Shown in pieces: positions 1-8,405 of a stretch of DNA of 64,000 bases. A program made the position numbers and the translations under genes. The DNA is from Futiania mangrovi (GTDB taxonomy: Bacteria > Pseudomonadota > Alphaproteobacteria > Futianiales > Futianiaceae): contig NZ_JAMZFT010000002.1 of assembly GCF_024158125.1 (NCBI RefSeq), forward strand, positions 434,001 to 498,000, given 5' to 3'. The first letter of the stretch is position 1, and each line of letters starts with the position of its first letter. The notes beneath the pieces were generated by a model. The model ran no database searches, was not told where the DNA came from, and worked only from the letters and a program-made list of their open reading frames with translations.

Positions 1-686
1 AGTGCGGCCTCGAACAGCGCCTGGCCCATGGCGCCCCCGCCAGCGGCCACGACGATCTCGTCCGCGCCGTCCTGCGTCTCGGGCATGCCCTCGCGTGCGA
101 CATAGCCCGTGTAGGTGAGCAGATCGCGCACCTCGGCCGCGGCCGGGTAGCTTGCCTCGAGCGGACTGATGCTCTCGACGCCATGCACCAGCACGGCGTC
201 GAAGAAGGTGCGCGCTGTCTCGATGCTCTGCTCGATCCGCAACGGCTTGGGCGAGGGAATGAGGATGTCGCGGACCGAGGAAACCAGCAGCGGCCGGGGC
301 CGCATCGCGTGGATCCGCTCCACGAAGGGTTCCAGTTCGAACCGCATCTTGTGCCGGCCGAAAGGGAAAAGCTCGGTGATGACAATGTCGGGCCGCGTTT
401 CTTCCAGCGTGTCGAGCAGCGCAGCGGTGCGCCTCTGCTTCCACGCGTCGTCGATGTCGCGGCCTTCCTCGTCGGCAAGCCCCTTGAAGTCCGCGCCCGT
501 GGCGCGCGCCGGGGGAAGCTGGACGAAGCGGGCGCAGCGTACGCCGTGGCCGACGACCGGCAGGCCGCCGGCGACGAAGGTCACCGACAGGCCGATGTCG
601 GTCATCGCTTCGGCCAGCGCCGCGGCGCGGACGTAATGCCCGGTGCCGAGCAGGTGCTGCACATAGATGAGTACGCGTCCGGTCAT
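1..686 (-). CDS. MurG-like predicted glycosyltransferase (3' end outside window)
   Basis: N-terminal 228 codons of a gene that runs off the left edge. It begins MTGRVLIYVQHLLGTGHYVR, the glycine-rich N-terminal Rossmann start of GT-B enzymes of the MurG-like 'predicted glycosyltransferase' group; a second glycine cluster (AAGGGAMGQ) near residue 220 resembles the start of the donor-binding half. It would transfer a sugar from a nucleotide donor in the cytoplasm; donor and acceptor are unknown. The ATG at 686 overlaps the stop of the phosphatase gene upstream (ATGA), so it is the last visible gene of a coupled five-gene operon. Its opening resembles that of the protein at 3727-4989, suggesting paralogues. 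Confidence 0.72.
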   Translation of the reverse strand, partial: MTGRVLIYVQHLLGTGHYVRAAALAEAMTDIGLSVTFVAGGLPVVGHGVRCARFVQLPPARATGADFKGLADEEGRDIDDAWKQRRTAALLDTLEETRPDIVITELFPFGRHKMRFELEPFVERIHAMRPRPLLVSSVRDILIPSPKPLRIEQSIETARTFFDAVLVHGVESISPLEASYPAAAEVRDLLTYTGYVAREGMPETQDGADEIVVAAGGGAMGQALFEAA

Positions 687-1297
687 GCAGGCTGCCTCGG
701 TTCCAGCGGGATATTGGCCTCGACGAGGGAGATCGCGCCATCTGCTTCCAGGCGGAAGAGATGCACCGTCCCGCGTTCCAGGCGGACAGGGGCTTTTTGC
801 GTCATGTCCCAGCCGCTCGCAAGGGCCAGCGCCGCGCGGAGGACTCCCTTGTGGGTGACGACGAAGGCTGTCGCGCGGGCTGCGCCCAGCTCAGCCAGAA
901 GTCCGGAGAGACGTCCCATCACGGCGCGCGGGCGTTCTCCGCCGGGCGGCGAGAGGTCGAGGCCGCGTGCCTCCGCAGCCTTCATCCCTTCGGGATCGGC
1001 AGCACGCAGGTCGGCAAGGCGCTTGCCCTCCCACGCGCCCCAGTCGGTCTCGATCAGGCGGGGATCGGTCTCGATATGGCCGGGCCAGAGCAGGCTTGCC
1101 GTCTCGACGGCGCGGGCCAGCGGGCTCGCAAGGCATCTCTCGGCGGCTGCGATGCGTGCCGGCAGTTGCAGAGACCGCAGCGCGGCGGTCGACGCGGGCG
1201 TCAGCGGTACGTTCTGCCGTCCCTGGATCAGGTTGCGGTCGTTCCATGCGGTCGGGTAGTGTCGCATCAGCGCGATCCAGGCGTCCCTGCCGCTCAT
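683..1297 (-). CDS. Histidine phosphatase (phosphoglycerate mutase-like) family protein
   Basis: 204 residues. The N-terminus has the RHG-family signature in altered form: LMRHYPTAWN followed by a GRQNVPLT stretch, where the usual RHGxT is RHYPT. The second catalytic His lies in VVTHKGVLRAAL near residue 165. The family removes phosphate through a phospho-His intermediate, and several members act on sugar phosphates or nucleotide-sugar precursors. It sits between glycosyltransferase genes with 4-base overlaps on both sides (ATG at 1297 overlaps the upstream stop; its stop overlaps the ATG at 686), so a role in making or trimming a phosphosugar for that locus is inferred. The substrate cannot be read from sequence. 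Confidence 0.85.
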   Translation of the reverse strand: MSGRDAWIALMRHYPTAWNDRNLIQGRQNVPLTPASTAALRSLQLPARIAAAERCLASPLARAVETASLLWPGHIETDPRLIETDWGAWEGKRLADLRAADPEGMKAAEARGLDLSPPGGERPRAVMGRLSGLLAELGAARATAFVVTHKGVLRAALALASGWDMTQKAPVRLERGTVHLFRLEADGAISLVEANIPLEPRQPA

Positions 1298-2415
1298 GCA
1301 GCTCTCCCTTCGGCGCGTGCCGCGGCGAGGCAGGCCGCGATGCATGTGTCGAGACGTTCCGCCGCGCGCGCGATGCTGCGGGTCTCCAGGATCTCCGCCC
1401 GTCCGGCTTCTGCAAGCTTCCGGCGCAGACCGGGGTTTCGGATCAACCCGGCGAGGCCTGCGGCGTAGCCGGCGTCCGTGTCCTCTGTCAGCCTGCCGGT
1501 ATGGCCGTCGGCGATGACCGCCGAAGGACCGGGTCCGGCCAGTGCGACCGGCACGGCGCCCGCCGCCTGCGCTTCCAGGTAGACCATGCCATAGGCCTCG
1601 CCCACACCCGGCCAGGCCAGCAGGTCCGCTTCCAGGTAGTACCGCGGTAGCGCTTCCGGTTCCACGGCGCGCGCGAACCGCACGCGGGCCCCGAGGTCGT
1701 CGAACAGCGCCTCGACCTGCGCGCGGGCCGGTCCGTCGCCGGCGATGGTGAGGTGCCAGTCCTCCGCACCGAGCAGCCGCAGCGCCCCGGCCAGCCGCCG
1801 GTAGCTTGCGAGCTTCGCGCCCTCCCGCATCATGCCCACGGCCAGAAGCCGGGCGGGTTCTCCCTCCGGCCGTGCGGGGCGGTCCCCCAGGAAAGGCGCG
1901 GGGTCGACGAAGGCCGGAAAGACGTGCAGCCGGTCCTCCGGCACGACGCGGCCGAGGCACGCGCTGTCGAGCGGGGTCATCGCCAGCACCGCCGCCGCCT
2001 GCCGCAGGGCGGCAATGACGGCGGTTTCGGAGGGGGTCCAATGGTCGCGGAGGCGCTTGGGCGCGTGGCTCGCCTCCGCGACGATGTAGGGGATGTCCAG
2101 CGCCCGGGCGATGGCGGGGCCGGCCAGGTCCGGCGCGCGGTAGTACAGGTGGTAGGTCAGCCATACCGCGGGCCGCGGCGTGCGCCCGGCCCTGATGTCG
2201 GCCAGCACGCGCGCCGCCTCCGCCGCACCTGCTGCGGCCATGGCGGCCTGATCGCGCGGGTTGCCGTGCCGCAGCCAGGTGCGCAGATGGCTCGGCACCG
2301 TCGCGGTATGGCCGGCGCGTGCGAGGGCGGCGAGCAGCAGCCGCGCCATGGTCCGGTCGCCCGAGGGAACCGGATGGTCCGGGGACTTCATCGGGGCATG
2401 GAAGGCGACGTGCAT
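1294..2415 (-). CDS. Group 1 (GT4-type) glycosyltransferase
   Basis: 373 residues with a GT-B fold. The C-terminal half shows the GT4 pattern: LLAVGMM opening the donor domain, IAGDGPAR, and an E-x7-E type segment (GEAYGMVYLEAQAAG) expected to hold the nucleotide-sugar. The start at 2415 (MHVAFHAPMKSPDHP) is chosen because it overlaps the upstream stop by one base (TGATG) and matches the usual N-terminal strand. The longer reading frame through 3396 runs through the neighbouring gene in another frame and is not a fusion. Likely a cytoplasmic step in surface or storage glycan assembly. Sugar specificity unknown. Confidence 0.85.
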   Translation of the reverse strand: MHVAFHAPMKSPDHPVPSGDRTMARLLLAALARAGHTATVPSHLRTWLRHGNPRDQAAMAAAGAAEAARVLADIRAGRTPRPAVWLTYHLYYRAPDLAGPAIARALDIPYIVAEASHAPKRLRDHWTPSETAVIAALRQAAAVLAMTPLDSACLGRVVPEDRLHVFPAFVDPAPFLGDRPARPEGEPARLLAVGMMREGAKLASYRRLAGALRLLGAEDWHLTIAGDGPARAQVEALFDDLGARVRFARAVEPEALPRYYLEADLLAWPGVGEAYGMVYLEAQAAGAVPVALAGPGPSAVIADGHTGRLTEDTDAGYAAGLAGLIRNPGLRRKLAEAGRAEILETRSIARAAERLDTCIAACLAAARAEGRAA

Positions 2416-3737
2416 CAGTGTCCCGCCGCGGCCCGCGCGGGCAGCGTTTCCGCGAACCGCCTCGCCAGCCGGTCGATCCCCCCCTGCATCGAGAAGTCCG
2501 TGCGCACCCGCGCCTCGCCTGCCGCGCCGAGGCGCCGGGCAAACGCCGGGTCGCCCAGCAGGCGGGCAAGCGCCGCCGAAAGCGCCTCCGGGTCGTCCGG
2601 CGGGACCAGAAGCCCCGTCTCTCCGTCGCGGACCAGTTCCGGTATGGCCGCAACCGCCGTTGCGACGACGGGCACCGCCTGGCTTTGGGCCTCCATCAGA
2701 ACATTGGGCAGGCCGTCGCGGTCGCCGTCCGGCGCGATCCGGCTCGCAAGCACGAAGACGGTGGCCTCCCGCAGGCTCGCCAGCACTTGCGCCTGCGGCT
2801 GCGCTCCGCGCCAGGTGCAGCGCTCCGCGATGCCGAGGCGCTGGACCTGCGCCTTCAGCGGCTTCAGCAGTGGCCCCCCGCCGATGTGGACGAAGCGCCA
2901 GTCGAGCCCTTCGGGCAGGCGCGCCAGCGCATCCAGTACCGTGTCGAGGCCCTTCTTGGCGACGGCGCGGCCGACGCAGACGATTGTTGGCGGCGCTGCC
3001 GGCTGCCGGTCCGGGTGCACGCCGAACCGGGTGAGGTCCAGGCCGTGATAGACGAGGTCGACCGCATCCGGCCCGGGTGCGAGTGCGCGTAGCCGCTCCG
3101 CCCCGTAGGCCGTGCAGGTCGTGCCCCAGGAGGCATCCGCAAGCTTCTCCGCGATCTCCCAGTCGGGCGTCGTCCAGATGTCCTTTGCATGGGCCGAGTA
3201 GGACCAGGTCATACCGCGCATCATGGCCGCATAGCGCGCGACGGAGGCGGGCGTATGCAGGAAATGGACGTGCAGGTGCCGCACGTCGCCGGGAAGCTCC
3301 GCTGCGAGCACGCAGGCCTGCCCGAAGCGCCGGATGCGGTTGCGGGTGCGGTCGCGTGCAAGATCGCGGCGCCATACGCTGAGCGCCTTGCGCCATCCGG
3401 GCAGATAGCCCGCGGCGGCGACGCCCCTCAGCACGCGCAACGGCTCCTCGTGCAGGTATTCGGGCAGGTAAAGGACCGGGGCCTGGATCGCCTCGTGCAC
3501 AGGGTGGATGGCGGGATCGGTCGGATGGCGCAGCGACACGATCCGCTGGTCCAGGCCGAGACGCTGCAACGCAAGGATTTCCTGCGCGATGAAGGTCTCC
3601 GACAGGCGCGGGTAGCCCTTGAGCACAACGGCGACGGCACCGCAGCCGTCGAGCCGGGGCGCGGGCATCGGCGCGGCGTTCCCGCTCGCGGCCCCGTCCG
3701 GTGCGGCTTCAGGTTTGACCGCGGCCCTACTCGCCAT
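2415..3737 (-). CDS. GT4-type glycosyltransferase, WcaL/exopolysaccharide-like
   Basis: 440 residues. After a 30-residue Pro/Ala-rich leader comes VAVVLKGYPRLSETFIAQEI, typical of the acceptor domain of exopolysaccharide GT4 enzymes (WcaL/AmsK type). The donor domain contains VCVGRAVAKKGLDTVL, VHIGGGPLLKPL and the ExxxxxxxE region around LMEAQSQAVPVVATAVAAIPELV. It adds a sugar to a lipid-linked or nascent polysaccharide at the membrane face. The N-terminus overlaps the end of the upstream gene by 11 bases and the stop overlaps the next start, indicating one translationally coupled operon. The leader could be shorter than drawn; no better RBS is visible. Confidence 0.86.
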   Translation of the reverse strand: MASRAAVKPEAAPDGAASGNAAPMPAPRLDGCGAVAVVLKGYPRLSETFIAQEILALQRLGLDQRIVSLRHPTDPAIHPVHEAIQAPVLYLPEYLHEEPLRVLRGVAAAGYLPGWRKALSVWRRDLARDRTRNRIRRFGQACVLAAELPGDVRHLHVHFLHTPASVARYAAMMRGMTWSYSAHAKDIWTTPDWEIAEKLADASWGTTCTAYGAERLRALAPGPDAVDLVYHGLDLTRFGVHPDRQPAAPPTIVCVGRAVAKKGLDTVLDALARLPEGLDWRFVHIGGGPLLKPLKAQVQRLGIAERCTWRGAQPQAQVLASLREATVFVLASRIAPDGDRDGLPNVLMEAQSQAVPVVATAVAAIPELVRDGETGLLVPPDDPEALSAALARLLGDPAFARRLGAAGEARVRTDFSMQGGIDRLARRFAETLPARAAAGH

Positions 3738-4989
3738 GGCCGGCGACCGAGCGCAGGCGTGCAGGTTTCGGACGCCGGCAGTCGAGCCAGGGTTCGATCA
3801 GGCGGTTCACGCTCTCGAAACCATCGAGCAATCCGGGCACGACGGTTTCCGACGGCCGCGGCTGATGCGGCAGCCGGGCCAGGGCCTCCGCCATTCGCGC
3901 CGGGTCGCGCTTCGGTCCGCCCGGTGTCTCCATCCGGCCCTCCAGCGGATCGACAAGCATGTCGACGAGACCCAGTTGCCGGGCCCGGTCGGCGCGGATG
4001 AACTGTTCGAGCCGTGGCGTCGTGCGCGGCACGATGAGCGCACGCTTGTCGAGGGTGAGGATCTCGCAGAACGTGTTGTAGCCGCCCATGGCCACGATCC
4101 CCACCGCATCGGCCAGCAGGTGTTCGATCCGGCTGTCGAAGGTGATCGCCTCGACATTGTCCAGCGCCTCGGCGCGGGCGAAGAACTCCTCCTGCCGGTC
4201 GGCCGCCATGAAGGGGCCCAGCACCAGCAGCGCGGGATGCGGAATCGCCGCGCCCGATTCATAGGCAGACAGGACCCAGTCGATCAGCCCCTCGCCGTCG
4301 CCGCCGCCGCCCGTGGTGACGAGCAGAAAGGGCTCGTTGGTGATCGCCGGGCGCGCCGTGGTCGAGATGTGCTCGGGCAGGGGGCGCGGAAGGTAGCCCG
4401 TGTAGACGATCCGCTGGCGCATTGCCGGCGAAAGGTTCAGGCCCTTCAGCGGCTCGTGGATCTGTGGCAGGCCATAGACCCAGATCTCGTCGTAGAAGGC
4501 TTCGAGCGCGGGAAGCGACTTCTTGCGCTCCCATTCCGGTGCGAGTACCGCAGGCTCGTCCAGCACATCGCGCACGCCGAGAACGATATGGGTGCCCCGC
4601 GCCTTCAGAAGCTTGAGCGTCGGCTCGACCTCGCCGCGCAGGCCGAGCGGTTCCTTGTCGACGATGAAGACGTCTGGGTCGAACACGTCCGCCGTGTGCT
4701 CGATGATCGACTGGCGCAGTGCCACCGTCTCGTCGATGTCGAGATGCAGCGACAGCGAGGTGTATTCGCCGTTCCTGAGCTTGATGACGCCGGGGATCCG
4801 CACGAAGTCGACGCGCGCGCGGAAATCGAAGCTGCCGATGATGGGGGAACCGGACAGGATCAGGACGGAGAGATTCTTGTGCCGCGAGACGAGGTCGTGC
4901 GCAATCGCACGGCACCGGCGCAGATGACCGAGGCCGAACGTGTCATGGCTGTAGATCAGTACACGCGACCCGGTTTCGGCCGAGGGCAT
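3727..4989 (-). CDS. MurG-like predicted glycosyltransferase
   Basis: 420 residues. It opens with RVLIYSHDTFGLGHLRRCRA, the GxGHxxR signature of MurG-like glycosyltransferases, and has a second glycine-rich donor loop (LLVTTGGGGDGEGL) near residue 215 and an AMGGYNTFCEIL segment near residue 300, the 'GGxNT' sugar-nucleotide element of this superfamily. First gene of the five-gene minus-strand operon. The ATG at 4989 follows a strong SD (GGGGGAGAG) by a few bases. It is divergent from the ABC exporter gene, with about 145 bases between the starts. The stop is TAG in a TAG-GGC context that recurs in this window. Confidence 0.85.
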   Translation of the reverse strand: MPSAETGSRVLIYSHDTFGLGHLRRCRAIAHDLVSRHKNLSVLILSGSPIIGSFDFRARVDFVRIPGVIKLRNGEYTSLSLHLDIDETVALRQSIIEHTADVFDPDVFIVDKEPLGLRGEVEPTLKLLKARGTHIVLGVRDVLDEPAVLAPEWERKKSLPALEAFYDEIWVYGLPQIHEPLKGLNLSPAMRQRIVYTGYLPRPLPEHISTTARPAITNEPFLLVTTGGGGDGEGLIDWVLSAYESGAAIPHPALLVLGPFMAADRQEEFFARAEALDNVEAITFDSRIEHLLADAVGIVAMGGYNTFCEILTLDKRALIVPRTTPRLEQFIRADRARQLGLVDMLVDPLEGRMETPGGPKRDPARMAEALARLPHQPRPSETVVPGLLDGFESVNRLIEPWLDCRRPKPARLRSVAGHGE

Positions 4990-5133
4990 ATCTCTCCCCC
5001 AAGGATTGCCTTGGCTCTCTTTGATCGTACTATGGCACGCTTGGCATTGCGGATTCCATAGGTTCGCTCTGGTCCGCGTGTGCGAAGCATGGTTTTCTCG
5101 GCCGAGCGACCGGGGCGAGGGCAGCGCACGGCA

Positions 5134-7911
5134 ATGGACGCCAACCTTTTCAGATATATCTGGCGCCATTCGCGGCTCGACCAGCTCGCCGTCCTCGTCC
5201 TCGTCCTCGTTTCGCTGCCCTTTTATTTCATTTCCCTCGACCTCCCCCGAAACATCGTCAACGAAGCGATCCAGGGCCAGGGTTTCGGTCCGAACGATCC
5301 GACGCAACCCTTCCTGTCGCTGTCATTGCCGCTGCCCGAGGCGCTGGGCGGGACGATCCAGCTGTTCGAGGGCGTTCCGCTGGAGCGCATGCCCTACCTC
5401 TTTGCGCTGAGCGGCATGTTCCTGCTGATGGTCTGCGTCAACGGCTGGTTCAAGTACCGCATCAACACGCACAAGGGCCGGATGGGCGAGCGGATGCTGC
5501 GCCGACTGCGCTTCGACCTGTTCGACCGTATCCTGCGCTTTCCGACCCCGCATTTCCGGAAGGTGAAGCAGGCCGAGCTCGCCACCATGATCAAGGACGA
5601 GGTGGAGCCGCTCGGCGGCTTCATCGGCGAGGCGTTCGCCCAGCCCATCTTCCAGGGCGGCATGGCGCTGACCGGAATGACCTTCATCCTTCTTCAGAGC
5701 TTCTGGCTGGGCCTGGTCGCGGCTGCCATCGTCGGCATCCAGGCCTTCATCATTCCGCGTCTGCGGGCCCCTATCCGCATGCTGGGCCGCCAGCGGCAGC
5801 TTGAGACGCGCCACCTCGCAGGCCGCATCGCGGAGATCGTCGACGGTGTCGTCGAGGTGCACACGAACGATACGTCCGCCTGGGAGCGGGCGGAGATCAC
5901 GCACCGGCTGGGGCGCATCTTCTGGATCCGCTACGAGATCTACCAGCGCAAGTTCTTCGTGAAGTTCCTCAACAACTTCCTGGCGCAGGTCACGCCCTTC
6001 CTGTTCTACGCGATCGGCGGCTATTTCGCGATCCGCGGTCAGCTCGACGTCGGCCAGCTCGTCGCGGTTCTCGTCGCCTACAAGGACTTGCCGCCGCCGA
6101 TCAAGGAGCTGATCGACTGGGACCAGCAGCGCCTCGACAGCCAGGTCAAGTACGAGCAGGTGGTCGAGCAGTTCGACGCCGCCATCGCCGACGCAGAGCT
6201 TCAGGATCCGTCGCGCCAGCGCGACACGCCGCTCGAAGGTCATGTCACCCTGACCCGCGTGACCGCGGCGGACGATTCGATGGACAAGGTGCTCGACGGC
6301 ATCTCCGTCGATCTGCCGCTCGATGCGGCCGTGGCCGTCGTGGGGACGGGCTCCGGTCCCCGCGCGTTCGCACAGGCCGTCGTCCGGCTTCAGCCGCTGC
6401 TGTCCGGCCACATCGAGATCGCGGGCGAGCCGCTTGCCCGCCTGCCCGAAGCCGTGCTCGGCCGCCGCGTCGCGTATGTCGCGCAGGACGCCTTCCTGTT
6501 TCCGGGGACGCTCCGCGACAATCTGCTCTACGCGCTGCGTCACCGGTTCCTCGGCGCCGAGCCTCCGAGTCACGAATGGAAGGCGGAGAAGGCCGAGGCG
6601 CGCCGGGCCGGCAATGCGCCCCTGCCGGTCGAGGGCGACTGGATCGACCTTGCCGAGGCCGGCGTCGACAGCATGGATGCGCTGACCGACCGGATCGTCG
6701 AGGTTCTGCAGACCGTCCAGATCGAGGCGGAGGTGTACCAGCTCGGGCTTCGCGGGCGACTGGAGGGCCGGCTGCAGGAGGATGCCGCCGAGGCGATCCT
6801 GCGCGTGCGGGCCGAGGTGCGGGCCGCCATCGATGCGGACGAGCGGCTGCGCGGGCTGGTCGAGCCATTCGATCCGGCGCGCTACACGCGCAACGCCACG
6901 ATTGCGGAGAACCTTCTGTTCGGCGTGACACGCGACGCCGCCTTTGCACGCGGCGAGGACATCGACGTGCCGGAAGCGGCGGCGCTGCCCGGCAACCGCT
7001 ATCTCCTGTCCGCCCTGCGCGCGCAAGGCCTGGAGGACGATCTGGTCCGCGTGGGCGAGCGGATCGCCGAAACCATGGTCGAGATCTTTGCCGGCCTGCC
7101 GCCGGGCGATCCCTTCTTCGAGCAGTTCAGCTTCATCGCCGCCGAGGATCTCCCGGTATTCGAGCAGATCCTGGTGCGCGTGCGCCGCGACGGCATGGCG
7201 AGCCTGCCCGAGGAATCGCGCCTGCGCCTGCTGTTCCTGTCTTTCGATTATATCGAGCCGCGCCACCGCCTCGGCCTGCTCGACGACGACCTGCGCGGCC
7301 GCATCGTCAGGGCGCGCCACGCAGTGCACGCCGAGTTGCCCGAGGACCTGCGCGGCGCGATCGAGGTCTACGACCCCGACCGCTATACCCAGGCTGCGAG
7401 CCTGATGGACAACATCCTGTTCGGGCGCGTCACGCACGGGCAGAGCGAGGCGCGGCCGCGCATCGATGCACTCGTTTCCGAGATACTGGAGCGGGAAGGT
7501 GTCCGCCGGATCATCGTGGAGGCGGGGCTGGAGACGGAGGCAGGCTACGGCGGCCGCCGCCTGCCCGCCCACCAGCGCCAGCGGCTCGCGCTGGCCCGCG
7601 CCCTGCTCCGCCAGCCCGATCTTCTGATCGTGGACGATGCGCTGGCGGTGGTCGACGCGCGTGTCGAGCGGGAGATCCTGCGGAATGTTCTCGAGTCCCG
7701 AAAGGGCAGGGGTACCATCGTCGTGCTCGGGCGTGTCGATCGCGTGCGGCTGTTCGACCTCGCGCTCGTGTTCGATGGATGCGACCTGGCCGCCTGCGGG
7801 CCGGTGGACGCGCTTGCCGCGGAAGGGCCTCTTGCAACGCTGCTTGGGGGCCGCGGGAGCCAGGAGGAGAGTGACCCAGTGAGTGAGGAGGCAGCCGATG
7901 AGTCTCAATGA
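5134..7911 (+). CDS. ABC exporter with degenerate, greatly expanded nucleotide-binding domain
   Basis: 925 residues; typical half-exporters have about 600. Residues 1-350 look like a type IV exporter membrane domain: six hydrophobic helices and the usual coupling-helix spacing. The NBD is abnormal. The Walker A position reads G404-TGSGPR, so the Lys is Pro409. The Q-loop is intact (VAQDAFLFPGTLRDN). The signature LSGGQ is replaced by LPAHQ (810-814). Walker B is LLIVDD with the catalytic Glu as Asp835. The switch His is missing (VVLGRVDR). Between Q-loop and signature, where about 50 residues are normal, lie about 340 residues with two further copies of the post-Q-loop motif (583-598 and 750-764). 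ATP hydrolysis is therefore doubtful. It overlaps the cNMP-binding gene by 14 bases. The start is chosen at MDANLF; GTG 5080 or ATG 5089 are alternatives. Confidence 0.88.
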   Translation: MDANLFRYIWRHSRLDQLAVLVLVLVSLPFYFISLDLPRNIVNEAIQGQGFGPNDPTQPFLSLSLPLPEALGGTIQLFEGVPLERMPYLFALSGMFLLMVCVNGWFKYRINTHKGRMGERMLRRLRFDLFDRILRFPTPHFRKVKQAELATMIKDEVEPLGGFIGEAFAQPIFQGGMALTGMTFILLQSFWLGLVAAAIVGIQAFIIPRLRAPIRMLGRQRQLETRHLAGRIAEIVDGVVEVHTNDTSAWERAEITHRLGRIFWIRYEIYQRKFFVKFLNNFLAQVTPFLFYAIGGYFAIRGQLDVGQLVAVLVAYKDLPPPIKELIDWDQQRLDSQVKYEQVVEQFDAAIADAELQDPSRQRDTPLEGHVTLTRVTAADDSMDKVLDGISVDLPLDAAVAVVGTGSGPRAFAQAVVRLQPLLSGHIEIAGEPLARLPEAVLGRRVAYVAQDAFLFPGTLRDNLLYALRHRFLGAEPPSHEWKAEKAEARRAGNAPLPVEGDWIDLAEAGVDSMDALTDRIVEVLQTVQIEAEVYQLGLRGRLEGRLQEDAAEAILRVRAEVRAAIDADERLRGLVEPFDPARYTRNATIAENLLFGVTRDAAFARGEDIDVPEAAALPGNRYLLSALRAQGLEDDLVRVGERIAETMVEIFAGLPPGDPFFEQFSFIAAEDLPVFEQILVRVRRDGMASLPEESRLRLLFLSFDYIEPRHRLGLLDDDLRGRIVRARHAVHAELPEDLRGAIEVYDPDRYTQAASLMDNILFGRVTHGQSEARPRIDALVSEILEREGVRRIIVEAGLETEAGYGGRRLPAHQRQRLALARALLRQPDLLIVDDALAVVDARVEREILRNVLESRKGRGTIVVLGRVDRVRLFDLALVFDGCDLAACGPVDALAAEGPLATLLGGRGSQEESDPVSEEAADESQ

Positions 7912-8365
7912 AGAGGTTGAAATCCTCAAGAAGATCCCGCTCTTCCAGAATTTCGAGCCCGCCAAGCTCAAGCTGCTGGCATTTGCCAGCGAGCGCATAC
8001 ATTTCGAGGCGGGTCAGACCGTTTGCCGGCAGGGCGATCCGGGGGATGCTGCCTATGTCATCATCTCGGGCGAGGCAGACATCCTCGTCGACGGGCCCGA
8101 CGGGCCGATCCAGGTGGCCACCGTCCGCGATCACGGCTTCATCGGCGAGATAGCGATCCTGATCGACGTGCCCCGGACTGCGACAATCCGCGCGCATACG
8201 GAGCTTGTGGCACTGCAGATCAAGAAGGATCTTTTCTTTAGGATGGTGCGCGAATATCCGGGTGTCGCGGTCGAGGTCATGCGCGAACTTGCCCAGCGGC
8301 TCGAGCGCACGACCTCCGAGCTTACCCGCGTGCGTGGAGAGTTGAACCGGCTGACGGCAAACTGA
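7898..8365 (+). CDS. Cyclic nucleotide-binding domain protein without DNA-binding domain
   Basis: 155 residues comprising a single CNB domain. The phosphate-binding cassette reads GEIAILIDVPRTATIRA (residues 83-99); the Arg that contacts the cyclic phosphate (Arg93) is present, so cAMP or cGMP binding is plausible. After the domain there is only a short helical tail (residues 125-155, Leu/Arg/Glu-rich, coiled-coil-like) and no HTH, so it is not a Crp-type repressor or activator. ATG 7898 follows GAGGAG by 6 bases and lies inside the end of the ABC exporter gene, implying coupled synthesis. Inference: a regulatory subunit or partner of that exporter. Confidence 0.88.
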   Translation: MSLNEEVEILKKIPLFQNFEPAKLKLLAFASERIHFEAGQTVCRQGDPGDAAYVIISGEADILVDGPDGPIQVATVRDHGFIGEIAILIDVPRTATIRAHTELVALQIKKDLFFRMVREYPGVAVEVMRELAQRLERTTSELTRVRGELNRLTAN

Positions 8366-8405
8366 TCGTGCCGTCTGCTCTTGTACCGTTGAGGAGTATT
8401 AACGT

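Noticed and set aside
1294-3396. A 700-codon frame that could be read as a fused double glycosyltransferase
   Set aside because: The upstream part is an out-of-frame reading of the neighbouring GT4 gene; both genes have their own starts with a one-base overlap.
5033-5050. Sigma-54-like TGGCACG...TTGC between the divergent glycan operons
   Set aside because: The distance between the GG and GC elements is three bases too long for a -24/-12 promoter.
5323-7998. An 891-codon minus-strand frame antisense to the ABC exporter
   Set aside because: Antisense shadow: rich in Asp/Gln/Arg/Ala without hydrophobic cores; the exporter frame has recognisable membrane helices and NBD landmarks.
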